Translations under genes and position numbers: made by a program
The notes under the pieces: generated by a model
The model's database searches: none
What the model was told of the DNA's origin: nothing
What the model saw: the letters and a program-made list of their open reading frames with translations, nothing else
Assembly (NCBI GenBank): GCA_946629405.1
Contig: CAMOXW010000109.1
Coordinates: 1 to 11,664 of the forward strand
Reading direction: 5' to 3'
DNA from: an uncultured Ruminococcus sp.
GTDB lineage: Bacteria; Bacillota_A; Clostridia; Oscillospirales; Ruminococcaceae
Length of the DNA stretch: 11,664 nt
In this document: in pieces, positions 1 through 6,194 of the stretch
How the letters are laid out: each line of letters opens with the position of its first letter
Numbering within the stretch: position 1 is the stretch's first letter

Positions 1-693
1 CGCGAGCTGCACTTCAACGCTGAGATAAGCCGCGCTGTTTTCCTCATCAGGATAATCTCTGCAAACGATATCTCCGCATATGACGTTATCCAGAACCTCT
101 TCCCTGACAAGAACAAGGACTTCGTCTTCAACATTACCGAGACCGATATCGTTCTCGTCAAGGAGCTCAAAAGCGCCCTCGATACAAAAGACCTCGAAAA
201 ACTCGCCCGCTCTATCGCTGATACTCTCAGCAGTGAGTTCTATACCCGCGTAAACGTCGGCATCGGTACAGCCGTTGTAGGTGTAAAGGACCTCGCACGC
301 TCCTTCAAGGAGGCTCAGATGGCTCTCGAGGTCGGCAAGGTATTCGACACTGATAAGGTGATCGTAAGCTATGATAACCTCGGTATCGCCCGCCTTATCT
401 ACCACCTCCCCACTACCCTCTGCGAGCCTTTCCTCCATGAGGTTTTCAAGGTGGGCAGCATCGAATCCCTCGACCACGAAACACTGTTCACTATACAGAA
501 GTTCTTCGAGAACAACCTCAACGTTTCCGAAACTTCAAGAAAACTCTTTGTACACAGAAATACCCTCGTTTACAGACTCGAAAAGATAAAGAAGCTCACA
601 GGTCTCGACCTCCGCGAATTCGATCATGCTATCATTTTCAAGATCGCACTCATGGTAAAGAAGTACCTGTCTGCTAATCCTGTGAAGTTCTGA
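1..693 (+). CDS. CdaR/PucR-type transcriptional regulator, 3' part only
   Basis: The reading frame is open from the first base of the window, so the gene starts upstream; 230 residues are visible. The last 65 or so residues (about 161-221) form a PucR-type C-terminal helix-turn-helix. It has the characteristic run FFENNLNVSETSRKLFVHRN followed by TLVYRLEKIKKLTGLDLR. In CdaR and PucR regulators this run carries the recognition helix and the 'R.EKI..LTG.D' stretch. The preceding region (about 1-125, with VNVGIGTAVVG and the LARSFKEAQMALEVG helix) resembles the degenerate GGDEF-like domain of CdaR proteins. An internal ATG at 319 is not the start, because the family-like sequence continues upstream of it. 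The usual role is transcriptional control in response to a small molecule; the ligand and targets cannot be read here. It lies 48 bases before ftsE with no terminator visible between, so read-through is possible. The domain call is firm, the function unknown. Confidence 0.8.
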   Translation, partial: RELHFNAEISRAVFLIRIISANDISAYDVIQNLFPDKNKDFVFNITETDIVLVKELKSALDTKDLEKLARSIADTLSSEFYTRVNVGIGTAVVGVKDLARSFKEAQMALEVGKVFDTDKVIVSYDNLGIARLIYHLPTTLCEPFLHEVFKVGSIESLDHETLFTIQKFFENNLNVSETSRKLFVHRNTLVYRLEKIKKLTGLDLREFDHAIIFKIALMVKKYLSANPVKF

Positions 694-724
694 GCCCCTG
701 TGTCCCGGAACTCCGCCCGAACTT

Positions 725-734
725 AAGGAAGGTG
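725..734 (+). promoter_or_regulatory. ribosome binding site deciding the TTG start of ftsE
   Basis: AAGGAAGGTG lies 7 bases before the TTG at 742. No ATG or GTG stands at this distance, and the conserved FtsE N-terminus begins directly at the TTG, so the rare start codon is supported. Confidence 0.7.
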
Positions 735-741
735 TGACCCA

Positions 742-1692
742 TTGGTAGAACTTAAAAACGTATCCGTTACCTACTCCAGCGGCGTTGACGCTCTCAATAA
801 CGTCAGCCTGAGGATAAACGACGGCGATTTCGCCTTCGTGGTAGGTTCATCAGGTGCGGGTAAAAGTACCATGATCAAGCTGCTGCTGAAGGAAATAGAC
901 GCCACCAGCGGCGTAGTTACAGTCAACGGCTACAATCTCAATAAACTGAAAAAACGCAAGATCCCGGAATTTCGCCGCACTCTCGGCTTCGTGTTCCAGG
1001 ACTTCCGCCTTATACCGTCAATGACCGTATATGAGAACATCGCTTTCGTCCTCAGAGTCATAGACGCCCCCATAAAGTACATACGCAAGCGTGTTCCCTA
1101 CGTTATAAGCCTTGTAGGGCTTCACGCAAAGACAAATTCCTACCCCGAGGAGCTCTCCGGCGGCGAGAAACAGCGTGTCGCTATAGCCCGCGCTCTCGTC
1201 AACGACCCTAAATTAATCATCGCGGACGAGCCTACCGGTAATATCGACCCGGAGCTTTCCTACGAAATAGTTGAGCTTTTAAAGAGCATCAACGATCAGG
1301 GTACAACTATCCTCATGGTTACTCATGAGCACGACCTCGTCCGTCACTTTGGCGGTCGAATAATCAATATCACCGGCGGCGAGATCGTCTTCGACGAGGT
1401 AATGCTCGGCAACGGCGACGACCTCATCTCTCCCTCCGAGGCTCAGCAATACGGCTACGCTCTCAGCGATACTGCCGCAAGCGGAGAATTCGGCAATATT
1501 GAGGATATGCAGGATCCGTCTGAAATAATGCACTCCGGTGAAAATGAATTTGCAAGCTCAGTCCTGCACGACGGCGAGGAGAATGATCTTCTCGGTGCAG
1601 GCGAAACTCCGGATATTTCAATAGACCAGATGACCCCGGATGAGGTCATTGCGGCAATAAGTGCCGAGAAATCATCAGGAGGTGCAAAATGA
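742..1692 (+). CDS. ftsE: FtsE, cell-division ABC transporter ATPase with long acidic C-terminal tail
   Basis: Cytoplasmic ATPase of the FtsEX complex, which does not transport a substrate but uses ATP to switch on peptidoglycan hydrolases at the division site or side wall. All ABC motifs are present: Walker [10 protein letters not shown] (35-43), Q-loop Q86, signature LSGGEKQ (138-144), Walker B LIIADEP (158-164) and H-loop H195. The segment [20 protein letters not shown] is typical of FtsE. The start is TTG at 742, supported by AAGGAAGGTG at 725-734 and by the family N-terminus ([10 protein letters not shown]). The protein has 316 residues, whereas FtsE is usually about 220-230. Residues 221-316 are an added tail with 21 Asp/Glu and only 2 Lys/Arg, of unknown role. 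The stop overlaps the ftsX start (ATGA), which indicates translational coupling. The family call is very safe; the meaning of the tail is open. Confidence 0.95.
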   Translation: MVELKNVSVTYSSGVDALNNVSLRINDGDFAFVVGSSGAGKSTMIKLLLKEIDATSGVVTVNGYNLNKLKKRKIPEFRRTLGFVFQDFRLIPSMTVYENIAFVLRVIDAPIKYIRKRVPYVISLVGLHAKTNSYPEELSGGEKQRVAIARALVNDPKLIIADEPTGNIDPELSYEIVELLKSINDQGTTILMVTHEHDLVRHFGGRIINITGGEIVFDEVMLGNGDDLISPSEAQQYGYALSDTAASGEFGNIEDMQDPSEIMHSGENEFASSVLHDGEENDLLGAGETPDISIDQMTPDEVIAAISAEKSSGGAK

Positions 1693-2597
1693 AGCTGAGC
1701 GGTGTAAAATACCTCGCCAATCAGGGCGTGGAGAATATCTGGAAGAACAAGATGATGGCTTTCGCTACATTCTGCGTACTGCTCATTTCCCTGCTTCTGG
1801 TAGGCCTTTCCACCCTGTTCTACATCAACATCAATTCGATGATCCTCGGTCTGAGCGATCAGAACGAGATAGTCGTAATAATGGAAAGAGGCGTTTCCGA
1901 TAACGTCGTGAAAACTGCAGAGGTGAAGCTCAATGAGCTTGATAATGTCAAGAAAGTCGAGTTCCGTTCAAAGGAGACTGCCCTCGAAGAAAGCAAGGCT
2001 ACTTACCCCTCTGCTCAGCAGATATTCGATAACTATATCACCAACGCTGACTTCATGCCAGACGGATTCAGCGTTACTGTAAAGGATAACGATGAGATCG
2101 AAAATACCTGCATTGAGATCGAGCGTATCGAAGGCGTTCAGGAGGCTCAGTCAAGCCCGCAGGTCGCAGAATTCCTCCGCGAGCTCAGAAAGGCGGTTAC
2201 CCTCATCGCAGGAGCTGTTGTTGTCGCTCTTGCGATCGTTTCAATGATCATCATTTCCAATACGACCAAGGCAAGCGTTTTTGCACGCCGTGAGGAAATA
2301 CAGATCATGAAGTACGTCGGGGCAACAAACTCTTTCATCCGTATGCCCTTCTTCGTTGAAGGAATGGTCACCGGTTTCTTTGCGGGCGGCGGCGCTTTCT
2401 TCGTGACATGGGGCGTTTACCGTACGATCTACAGAGTTGTTACTGAAAAACAGTACCTCGTACAGGCGTTCGGCAGCAAGAATATCATACCGTTCGCTGA
2501 TATAAGGCTGTGGGTAGGGCTCGCTTACGTCGTTGCAGGTGCCATCATCGGTGCTGTCGGCAGCGTAATAAGCCCCCGCCGCCACATCGACGTCTGA
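1689..2597 (+). CDS. ftsX: FtsX, membrane subunit of the FtsEX complex
   Basis: Integral membrane partner of FtsE that passes the ATPase cycle across the membrane to a peptidoglycan hydrolase. The 302 residues show the FtsX plan: a cytoplasmic N-terminus (KYLANQGVENIWKNKMM), TM1 about 22-46, an extracellular domain about 50-165, TM2 about 168-190, then the conserved loop RREEIQIMKYVGATNSFIRM (200-219). TM3 (about 221-241) and TM4 (about 273-295) follow, and the protein ends in SPRRHIDV. The ATG overlaps the ftsE stop by 4 bases and GGAGGTG precedes it. The next gene encodes a secreted coiled-coil M23 enzyme, the usual type of FtsX partner (compare EnvC in E. coli and PcsB or CwlO in Gram-positives). 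That pairing is inferred from order and domain type. Confidence 0.94.
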   Translation: MKLSGVKYLANQGVENIWKNKMMAFATFCVLLISLLLVGLSTLFYININSMILGLSDQNEIVVIMERGVSDNVVKTAEVKLNELDNVKKVEFRSKETALEESKATYPSAQQIFDNYITNADFMPDGFSVTVKDNDEIENTCIEIERIEGVQEAQSSPQVAEFLRELRKAVTLIAGAVVVALAIVSMIIISNTTKASVFARREEIQIMKYVGATNSFIRMPFFVEGMVTGFFAGGGAFFVTWGVYRTIYRVVTEKQYLVQAFGSKNIIPFADIRLWVGLAYVVAGAIIGAVGSVISPRRHIDV

Positions 2598-2618
2598 CCG
2601 AAAGGAGTTTAGCAGAAT

Positions 2619-4016
2619 ATGAAAAAACTGCATACCGCAAAAAGGGTACTCTCGTTCTTGACCTGTACGGCTCTTTCTCTCGCTTTTCTAACCTATTATC
2701 CTAAATTATCAGGCAAAAACGACGAAGTGCACGCCCGCACACTCCAGGAGATACAGGAGGAAAGAGAACAGCGTCAGCAGGAAATAGCTGCACTCCAGTC
2801 ACAGCTCGATGCCATAGGCTCGGATAAGGCTGATACTCAGGCTTATCAGGATACCCTCCAGCAGCAGACTGACCTCATCAGGCAGAACATAAGCTCACTC
2901 AATCTTGAAATAGATACCATTAATGCCGATATTGACGCCACAGAGGTTAATATCACCCGCCTTGAAGGCGAAATGGAGAACAAACAGACAGAGATCGACA
3001 ACAAGATAGAGGACTTCAAGGAAAGACTCTACTCCATGTACGTCTCAGGCAACAGCAGCCTTGCCGCTGTACTGCTTGGTTCCTCAAGCTTCTACGACAC
3101 AATGGTCAATATTGAAATGGTCAACCGTATCGCTGAATACGATGAGGATCTCATCGATCAGATCCTCGAGGATATTGATGCTCTCGAGGAGTCAAAAAAG
3201 CAGCTCAGCGCTGAAAAGCTCACACTTGAAATGAAGCTTGACTCCCTCGATGTTAAGAAAGCTGAAAAGCAGACTGAGCTCGACGCTTATAACGAAAAAA
3301 TGCGCCAGACTCAGGATATCCTCGACAGCCTCGCTTTGGAGGAGGCTATGCTCGCAGGCGATAAGAACAAGCTCCAGAGTGACCTCAGTATGCTTGATGC
3401 AGAGGAGGCTGAAATTCAGGCTGCTATACAGCGCGAAAAAGAAGCCGCTCAGAGACGTTATGAGGAGGAACAGCGCAGGCTCGCTGCGGAAGCTGCAGCA
3501 AAAGCTGCTCAGCAACAGCAGCAGAGTAACAACAATTCCGGCAGCGGTTCATCCTATACTGCTCCTGTCTATGTAGTCCCGGCACCGTCAGGCGGCGGAT
3601 TTATCTGGCCTGCGCCCGGTTTCGCTTACATATCAAGTCCCTTCGGCTACCGCTGGGGAAGGCTCCATGGCGGTATCGATGTCGGTGACGCAGGTATAGG
3701 CGGCGGAACAGCTGTCGCTGCAAAGTCCGGCACAGTTATTGCTGTTTACAACAGCTGTACTCACGATTCTCCCAAGTCTTCCACCTGCGGCTGCAACGGA
3801 GGCTACGGCAACTATGTCGTTATCTCTCACGATGGTACATACTCAACAGTCTACGGTCACCTCAGATATGCTACCGTTTCTGTAGGTCAGTACGTTCAGG
3901 CAGGTCAGCAGATAGGCGCTATCGGCTGCACAGGCTTCTCTACCGGAGATCACCTCCATTTTGAGGTCAGAGTGAACGGCGTTCAGCAGAACCCGCTCTC
4001 TTATGTAAGTCCGTAA
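2619..4016 (+). CDS. secreted coiled-coil M23 murein endopeptidase, probable FtsEX effector
   Basis: Cell-wall hydrolase predicted to cut peptide cross-links outside the membrane. The 465 residues begin with a signal sequence (KKLHTAKRV, then a hydrophobic stretch about 11-26). A long charged Gln/Glu-rich coiled coil follows (about 40-300), interrupted near 140-165 by YVSGNSSLAAVLLGSSSFYD, a break seen in PcsB/CwlO/EnvC-type proteins. Next are a low-complexity Gln/Asn/Ser/Gly linker (298-327) and a C-terminal M23 (LytM) domain about 330-465. Zinc ligands H350, D354 and H447 and catalytic H414 and H445 are all present, so it should be active itself, unlike E. coli EnvC, which only activates amidases. 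An insertion around 378-396 adds C380, C390 and C392. The start is ATG at 2619 with AAAGGAG 11 bases upstream. It follows ftsX by 21 bases and ends just before a strong terminator, so it is probably the last gene of the ftsEX transcript. Confidence 0.9.
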   Translation: MKKLHTAKRVLSFLTCTALSLAFLTYYPKLSGKNDEVHARTLQEIQEEREQRQQEIAALQSQLDAIGSDKADTQAYQDTLQQQTDLIRQNISSLNLEIDTINADIDATEVNITRLEGEMENKQTEIDNKIEDFKERLYSMYVSGNSSLAAVLLGSSSFYDTMVNIEMVNRIAEYDEDLIDQILEDIDALEESKKQLSAEKLTLEMKLDSLDVKKAEKQTELDAYNEKMRQTQDILDSLALEEAMLAGDKNKLQSDLSMLDAEEAEIQAAIQREKEAAQRRYEEEQRRLAAEAAAKAAQQQQQSNNNSGSGSSYTAPVYVVPAPSGGGFIWPAPGFAYISSPFGYRWGRLHGGIDVGDAGIGGGTAVAAKSGTVIAVYNSCTHDSPKSSTCGCNGGYGNYVVISHDGTYSTVYGHLRYATVSVGQYVQAGQQIGAIGCTGFSTGDHLHFEVRVNGVQQNPLSYVSP

Positions 4017-4033
4017 TATTTATCAGAAGCTCA

Positions 4034-4062
4034 GGGCAGTTTTAAAAACTGCCCGTGTTTTT
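4034..4062 (+). terminator. intrinsic terminator after the M23 hydrolase gene
   Basis: An 8-bp perfect stem GGGCAGTT/AACTGCCC (4034-4041 with 4047-4054), loop TTAAA, is followed by GTG and TTTTT. It begins 18 bases after the stop codon of the M23 gene and ends the ftsE-ftsX-hydrolase transcript. Its 3' side reaches to within about 30 bases of the next start codon. Confidence 0.88.
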
Positions 4063-4090
4063 GTACATTCAAAATCATGAGGAGCATAAT

Positions 4091-5263
4091 ATGAATAAGA
4101 AGATCACGCTCGGTCTCGCACTGAGCCTTGTGGCTATTGCTTCGGCTATAACCTTCATCCTGACGTCTTTCTTCACGCTGCAAAGCTTCAATAAGAAAGT
4201 TGTCGATGTAAATGAAAAATCAAGAAAGTACACCGCTCTCAACGTACTTGACGCCTATGTCCGCGATAATTATTACGGCGAGATCAACGAAAATCAGCTC
4301 AATGACGGTATTCTGAAGGGATATGTTTCGGGAGTAGGCGACAAATACTCCCGCTACCTTACTGCCGATGAATTCAGCGATGAAAAAACAAACAACGCAG
4401 GCGAGCATATTGGTCTCGGACTCACGCTCACAGAGGACGACAGCGGATATATCCGCATTATCAGCGTTCTTCCTGACTCCCCTGCCTCAGACGAAGGCAT
4501 ACAGGCTGACGATATCATAATAAAGGTAGATGGTGTCGATGTCCTTGAAACAGGCTTTGACGAAGCTGTTAATATGATGAGCGGCAGTGAAGGCTCATCA
4601 ATAAAGCTGACTATCCGCAGAAGCGGCGTAGATACAGAGTATTCATTCACCCGAAGAACAATCGAGATACAGTCAGTTTCAGGCGAGATGCTAAGCGGAT
4701 ACTTCGGATATATCAAACTTAACGCCTTCAAGGAGAATACCCCGGAGCAGTTCATTGATGTGCTCGGAAGACTTACTGCAAACGGCGCAAAGGTGCTGAT
4801 CTTTGACCTTCGTGACAACGGCGGCGGCCTCACCTCAGCGCTTGAAGAATGCCTCGACCCGCTTCTCCCGGAGGGAGTTATCGCAACAGCTGAATATAAG
4901 GATGGTCACACCGAAACTCTCATCTACTCCGATGAAAATATGATTGACCTGCCGATAGTGATACTCGTCAATGAGTATACCGCAAGCTCGGCTGAAATGT
5001 TTGCAGCCTGCCTGCGTGATTTCTGCAATGCAGAACTTATAGGCGTAAAGACCTACGGAAAAGCTGTTATGCAGGAAACCGCAGCTTTTGACGACGGCGG
5101 TGCAATAGTTCTTACTGTTGCAGTCTGCAAGACAACTCGCTCCGAGACCTATAACGGTATCGGACTTATCCCTGATCTTATCATTGAAAATGATGACGAT
5201 GATACAGTCGATGAACAGTATCAGGCTGCGATAGAAGCAGCTATGACAGCAGCAAACTCTTGA
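4091..5263 (+). CDS. S41 C-terminal processing protease (Ctp), membrane anchored, with PDZ domain
   Basis: Serine protease of the CtpA/CtpB/Prc family that trims or degrades extracytoplasmic proteins, often ones tied to cell-wall growth. The start is ATG at 4091 with GAGGAG 6 bases upstream; a longer frame from a GTG at 4055 would begin inside the terminator hairpin and is not credible. The 390-residue product has a short cytoplasmic N-terminus and one membrane segment (about 5-30), then a helical N-terminal domain. A PDZ domain follows (about 103-180, from HIGLGLTL through LPDSPASDEGIQADDIIIKV), then the S41 core. The Ser-Lys-Gln catalytic set is visible as S299 (in TASSAE), K324 (in TYGKAVMQ) and Q328. 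The spacing between Ser and Lys is 25 residues, as in E. coli Prc. FDLRDNGGGL (238-247) is the usual core strand. Position after ftsEX and an M23 enzyme suggests it may regulate that hydrolase; this is inference. Confidence 0.92.
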   Translation: MNKKITLGLALSLVAIASAITFILTSFFTLQSFNKKVVDVNEKSRKYTALNVLDAYVRDNYYGEINENQLNDGILKGYVSGVGDKYSRYLTADEFSDEKTNNAGEHIGLGLTLTEDDSGYIRIISVLPDSPASDEGIQADDIIIKVDGVDVLETGFDEAVNMMSGSEGSSIKLTIRRSGVDTEYSFTRRTIEIQSVSGEMLSGYFGYIKLNAFKENTPEQFIDVLGRLTANGAKVLIFDLRDNGGGLTSALEECLDPLLPEGVIATAEYKDGHTETLIYSDENMIDLPIVILVNEYTASSAEMFAACLRDFCNAELIGVKTYGKAVMQETAAFDDGGAIVLTVAVCKTTRSETYNGIGLIPDLIIENDDDDTVDEQYQAAIEAAMTAANS

Positions 5264-5277
5264 AAGGACTCCACCCT

Positions 5278-5751
5278 ATGCTAAAAAAAATACTCCCATA
5301 CGAGCGAAAGACTTATTACTATGAGACCGACAAAATGAGCATAATGCACCATTCAAATTATATCAGGATATTCGAGGAGACCCGCGTTTCATTCCTCGCT
5401 CAGGCAGGTATGCCATTCGAGGAGATCGAGGCTAAGGGACTATATATGCCGGTCCTGTCAGTCGGCTGCCGGTACAAGCGCCCGCTCAGGTTCGACGAAC
5501 CGTTTGCAGTCTATCCGCGTATAACAAAATTCAACGGCACTGTCCTCGAGCTGAGTTACTGCGTGGTGAGCCGTCTGACCGGTGAGATCTGCGTCGAAGG
5601 TAATTCCTCTCACTGCTTCACCGATCAGGAAATGAAGCCGCTCCGCACCAAAACGAAATATCCTGAAATCTACCGGATATTCGACGACTACAGCAACTAT
5701 GTGCTCGAAGGCGACCCAACAAGTACAGCGGCAGTTGACAAAAAAACATGA
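5278..5751 (+). CDS. acyl-CoA thioesterase of the hotdog (4HBT/YbgC-like) family
   Basis: Small cytoplasmic hotdog-fold thioesterase predicted to hydrolyse an acyl-CoA or related thioester; the true substrate cannot be told. The 157 residues show the family N-terminus YYYETDKMSIMHHSNYIRIF, in which D18 matches the catalytic Asp of YbgC-type enzymes, and then EETRVSFLAQAG. The central strand is GCRYKRPLRFDEPFAVYPRI, and GNSSHCFTD corresponds to the late strand. ATG at 5278 is chosen because AAAGGA stands 9 bases upstream; an upstream TTG would overlap the protease stop and has no ribosome site. The 14-base gap suggests cotranscription with the protease gene. Its last codons contain the -35 element of the next promoter. 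A role linked to the cell wall is not evident, so this may be a passenger gene. Confidence 0.82.
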   Translation: MLKKILPYERKTYYYETDKMSIMHHSNYIRIFEETRVSFLAQAGMPFEEIEAKGLYMPVLSVGCRYKRPLRFDEPFAVYPRITKFNGTVLELSYCVVSRLTGEICVEGNSSHCFTDQEMKPLRTKTKYPEIYRIFDDYSNYVLEGDPTSTAAVDKKT

Positions 5752-5764
5752 CCTGTGATATAAT
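5735..5764 (+). promoter_or_regulatory. sigma-A-type promoter of the dtxR-like/murL/murD2 unit
   Basis: TTGACA at 5735-5740 and TATAAT at 5759-5764 are separated by 18 bases. TGA just before the -10 box gives an extended -10 (TGn). Both hexamers match consensus perfectly. The -35 box lies inside the last codons of the thioesterase gene. Transcription should start near 5771. Confidence 0.85.
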
Positions 5765-5777
5765 ATTGTTATACAAT
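5765..5777 (+). promoter_or_regulatory. 13-base palindrome at the transcription start, candidate operator
   Basis: ATTGT-TAT-ACAAT is a perfect 5-bp inverted repeat around 3 bases. It sits directly after the -10 box and covers the expected start point, where a bound repressor would block transcription. The next gene encodes a DtxR/MntR-like repressor, so autoregulation is plausible. The sequence is not a clear match to remembered MntR or DtxR boxes, so its role is inferred from position only. Confidence 0.45.
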
Positions 5778-5803
5778 TCCCCACGATGAAAAGGAGGCAT
5801 ACT

Positions 5804-6181
5804 ATGGCTGTTACAGAAGCAGTTGAAAACTATCTTGAAACTATCCTCATTCTTTCACAGAAGCAACCTGACGTTCATGCGATCGATATCTGCTCTTACC
5901 TCGGCTACTCGCGCCCTACTGTCTCGATCGTCCTGAAAAAAATGAAGGACGATGGACTTGTAACCGTTGACGGAGACAATCACATCACCCTTACTGAGTC
6001 CGGAAAGGACGTAGCTACGCGGATATACGAGCGCCATACCCTTCTCTCGGATTTTTTTGAGTATCTCGGTGTTGACCGTGATACAGCCTCTGAGGATGCC
6101 TGCAAGGTCGAGCATGATATCTCTGACCAGACCTTTTCGCGTCTGAAGGAGCACTTCAGCAAAATAAGAAACAGTAAATGA
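5804..6181 (+). CDS. DtxR/MntR-family metal-dependent transcriptional regulator, short form
   Basis: Cytoplasmic DNA-binding repressor that senses Mn(II) or Fe(II). The 125 residues comprise a winged helix-turn-helix (about 5-72; recognition region SYLGYSRPTVSIVLKKM, wing VDGDNHITLTESG) and a helical dimerisation and metal domain (73-125). There is no C-terminal SH3-like domain, as in MntR. Aligned by eye, MntR ligands E11, H77, E102 and H103 correspond to E12, H78, E103 and H104. The MntR E99 position is C100, like Cys102 of DtxR, and the D8 (MntR)/M10 (DtxR) position is N9. The metal preference is therefore unclear. The start is ATG at 5804 with AAAGGAGG 7 bases before it; the ATG at 5786 has no ribosome site. 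It is the first gene after a strong promoter and is followed 13 bases later by murL. Confidence 0.88.
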   Translation: MAVTEAVENYLETILILSQKQPDVHAIDICSYLGYSRPTVSIVLKKMKDDGLVTVDGDNHITLTESGKDVATRIYERHTLLSDFFEYLGVDRDTASEDACKVEHDISDQTFSRLKEHFSKIRNSK

Positions 6182-6194
6182 TCCGGAGGCTATA

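Noticed and set aside
319..693. Separate 124-residue gene starting at ATG 319
   Set aside because: The same frame is open back to base 1 and encodes CdaR-like sequence upstream, so the ATG is internal to a longer gene cut by the window edge.
686..715. Terminator between the CdaR-like gene and ftsE
   Set aside because: Only a short GTTC/GAAC pairing with a large loop is possible and no T-run follows.
2241..2633. 130-residue minus-strand frame over ftsX
   Set aside because: It is antisense to conserved FtsX membrane segments, without a ribosome site or recognisable domain.
2619..2700. Lipoprotein signal with Cys16 in the M23 enzyme
   Set aside because: Cys16 lies in the middle of the hydrophobic stretch without a lipobox; an ordinary signal peptide or anchor fits better.
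4055..4090. Longer S41 protease starting at GTG 4055
   Set aside because: The start would lie inside the terminator hairpin and has no ribosome site, whereas ATG 4091 is preceded by GAGGAG.
4354..4833. 159-residue minus-strand frame
   Set aside because: It lies wholly within the well-supported S41 protease gene; its Ser- and Pro-rich composition is typical of an antisense shadow and no family motif is seen.
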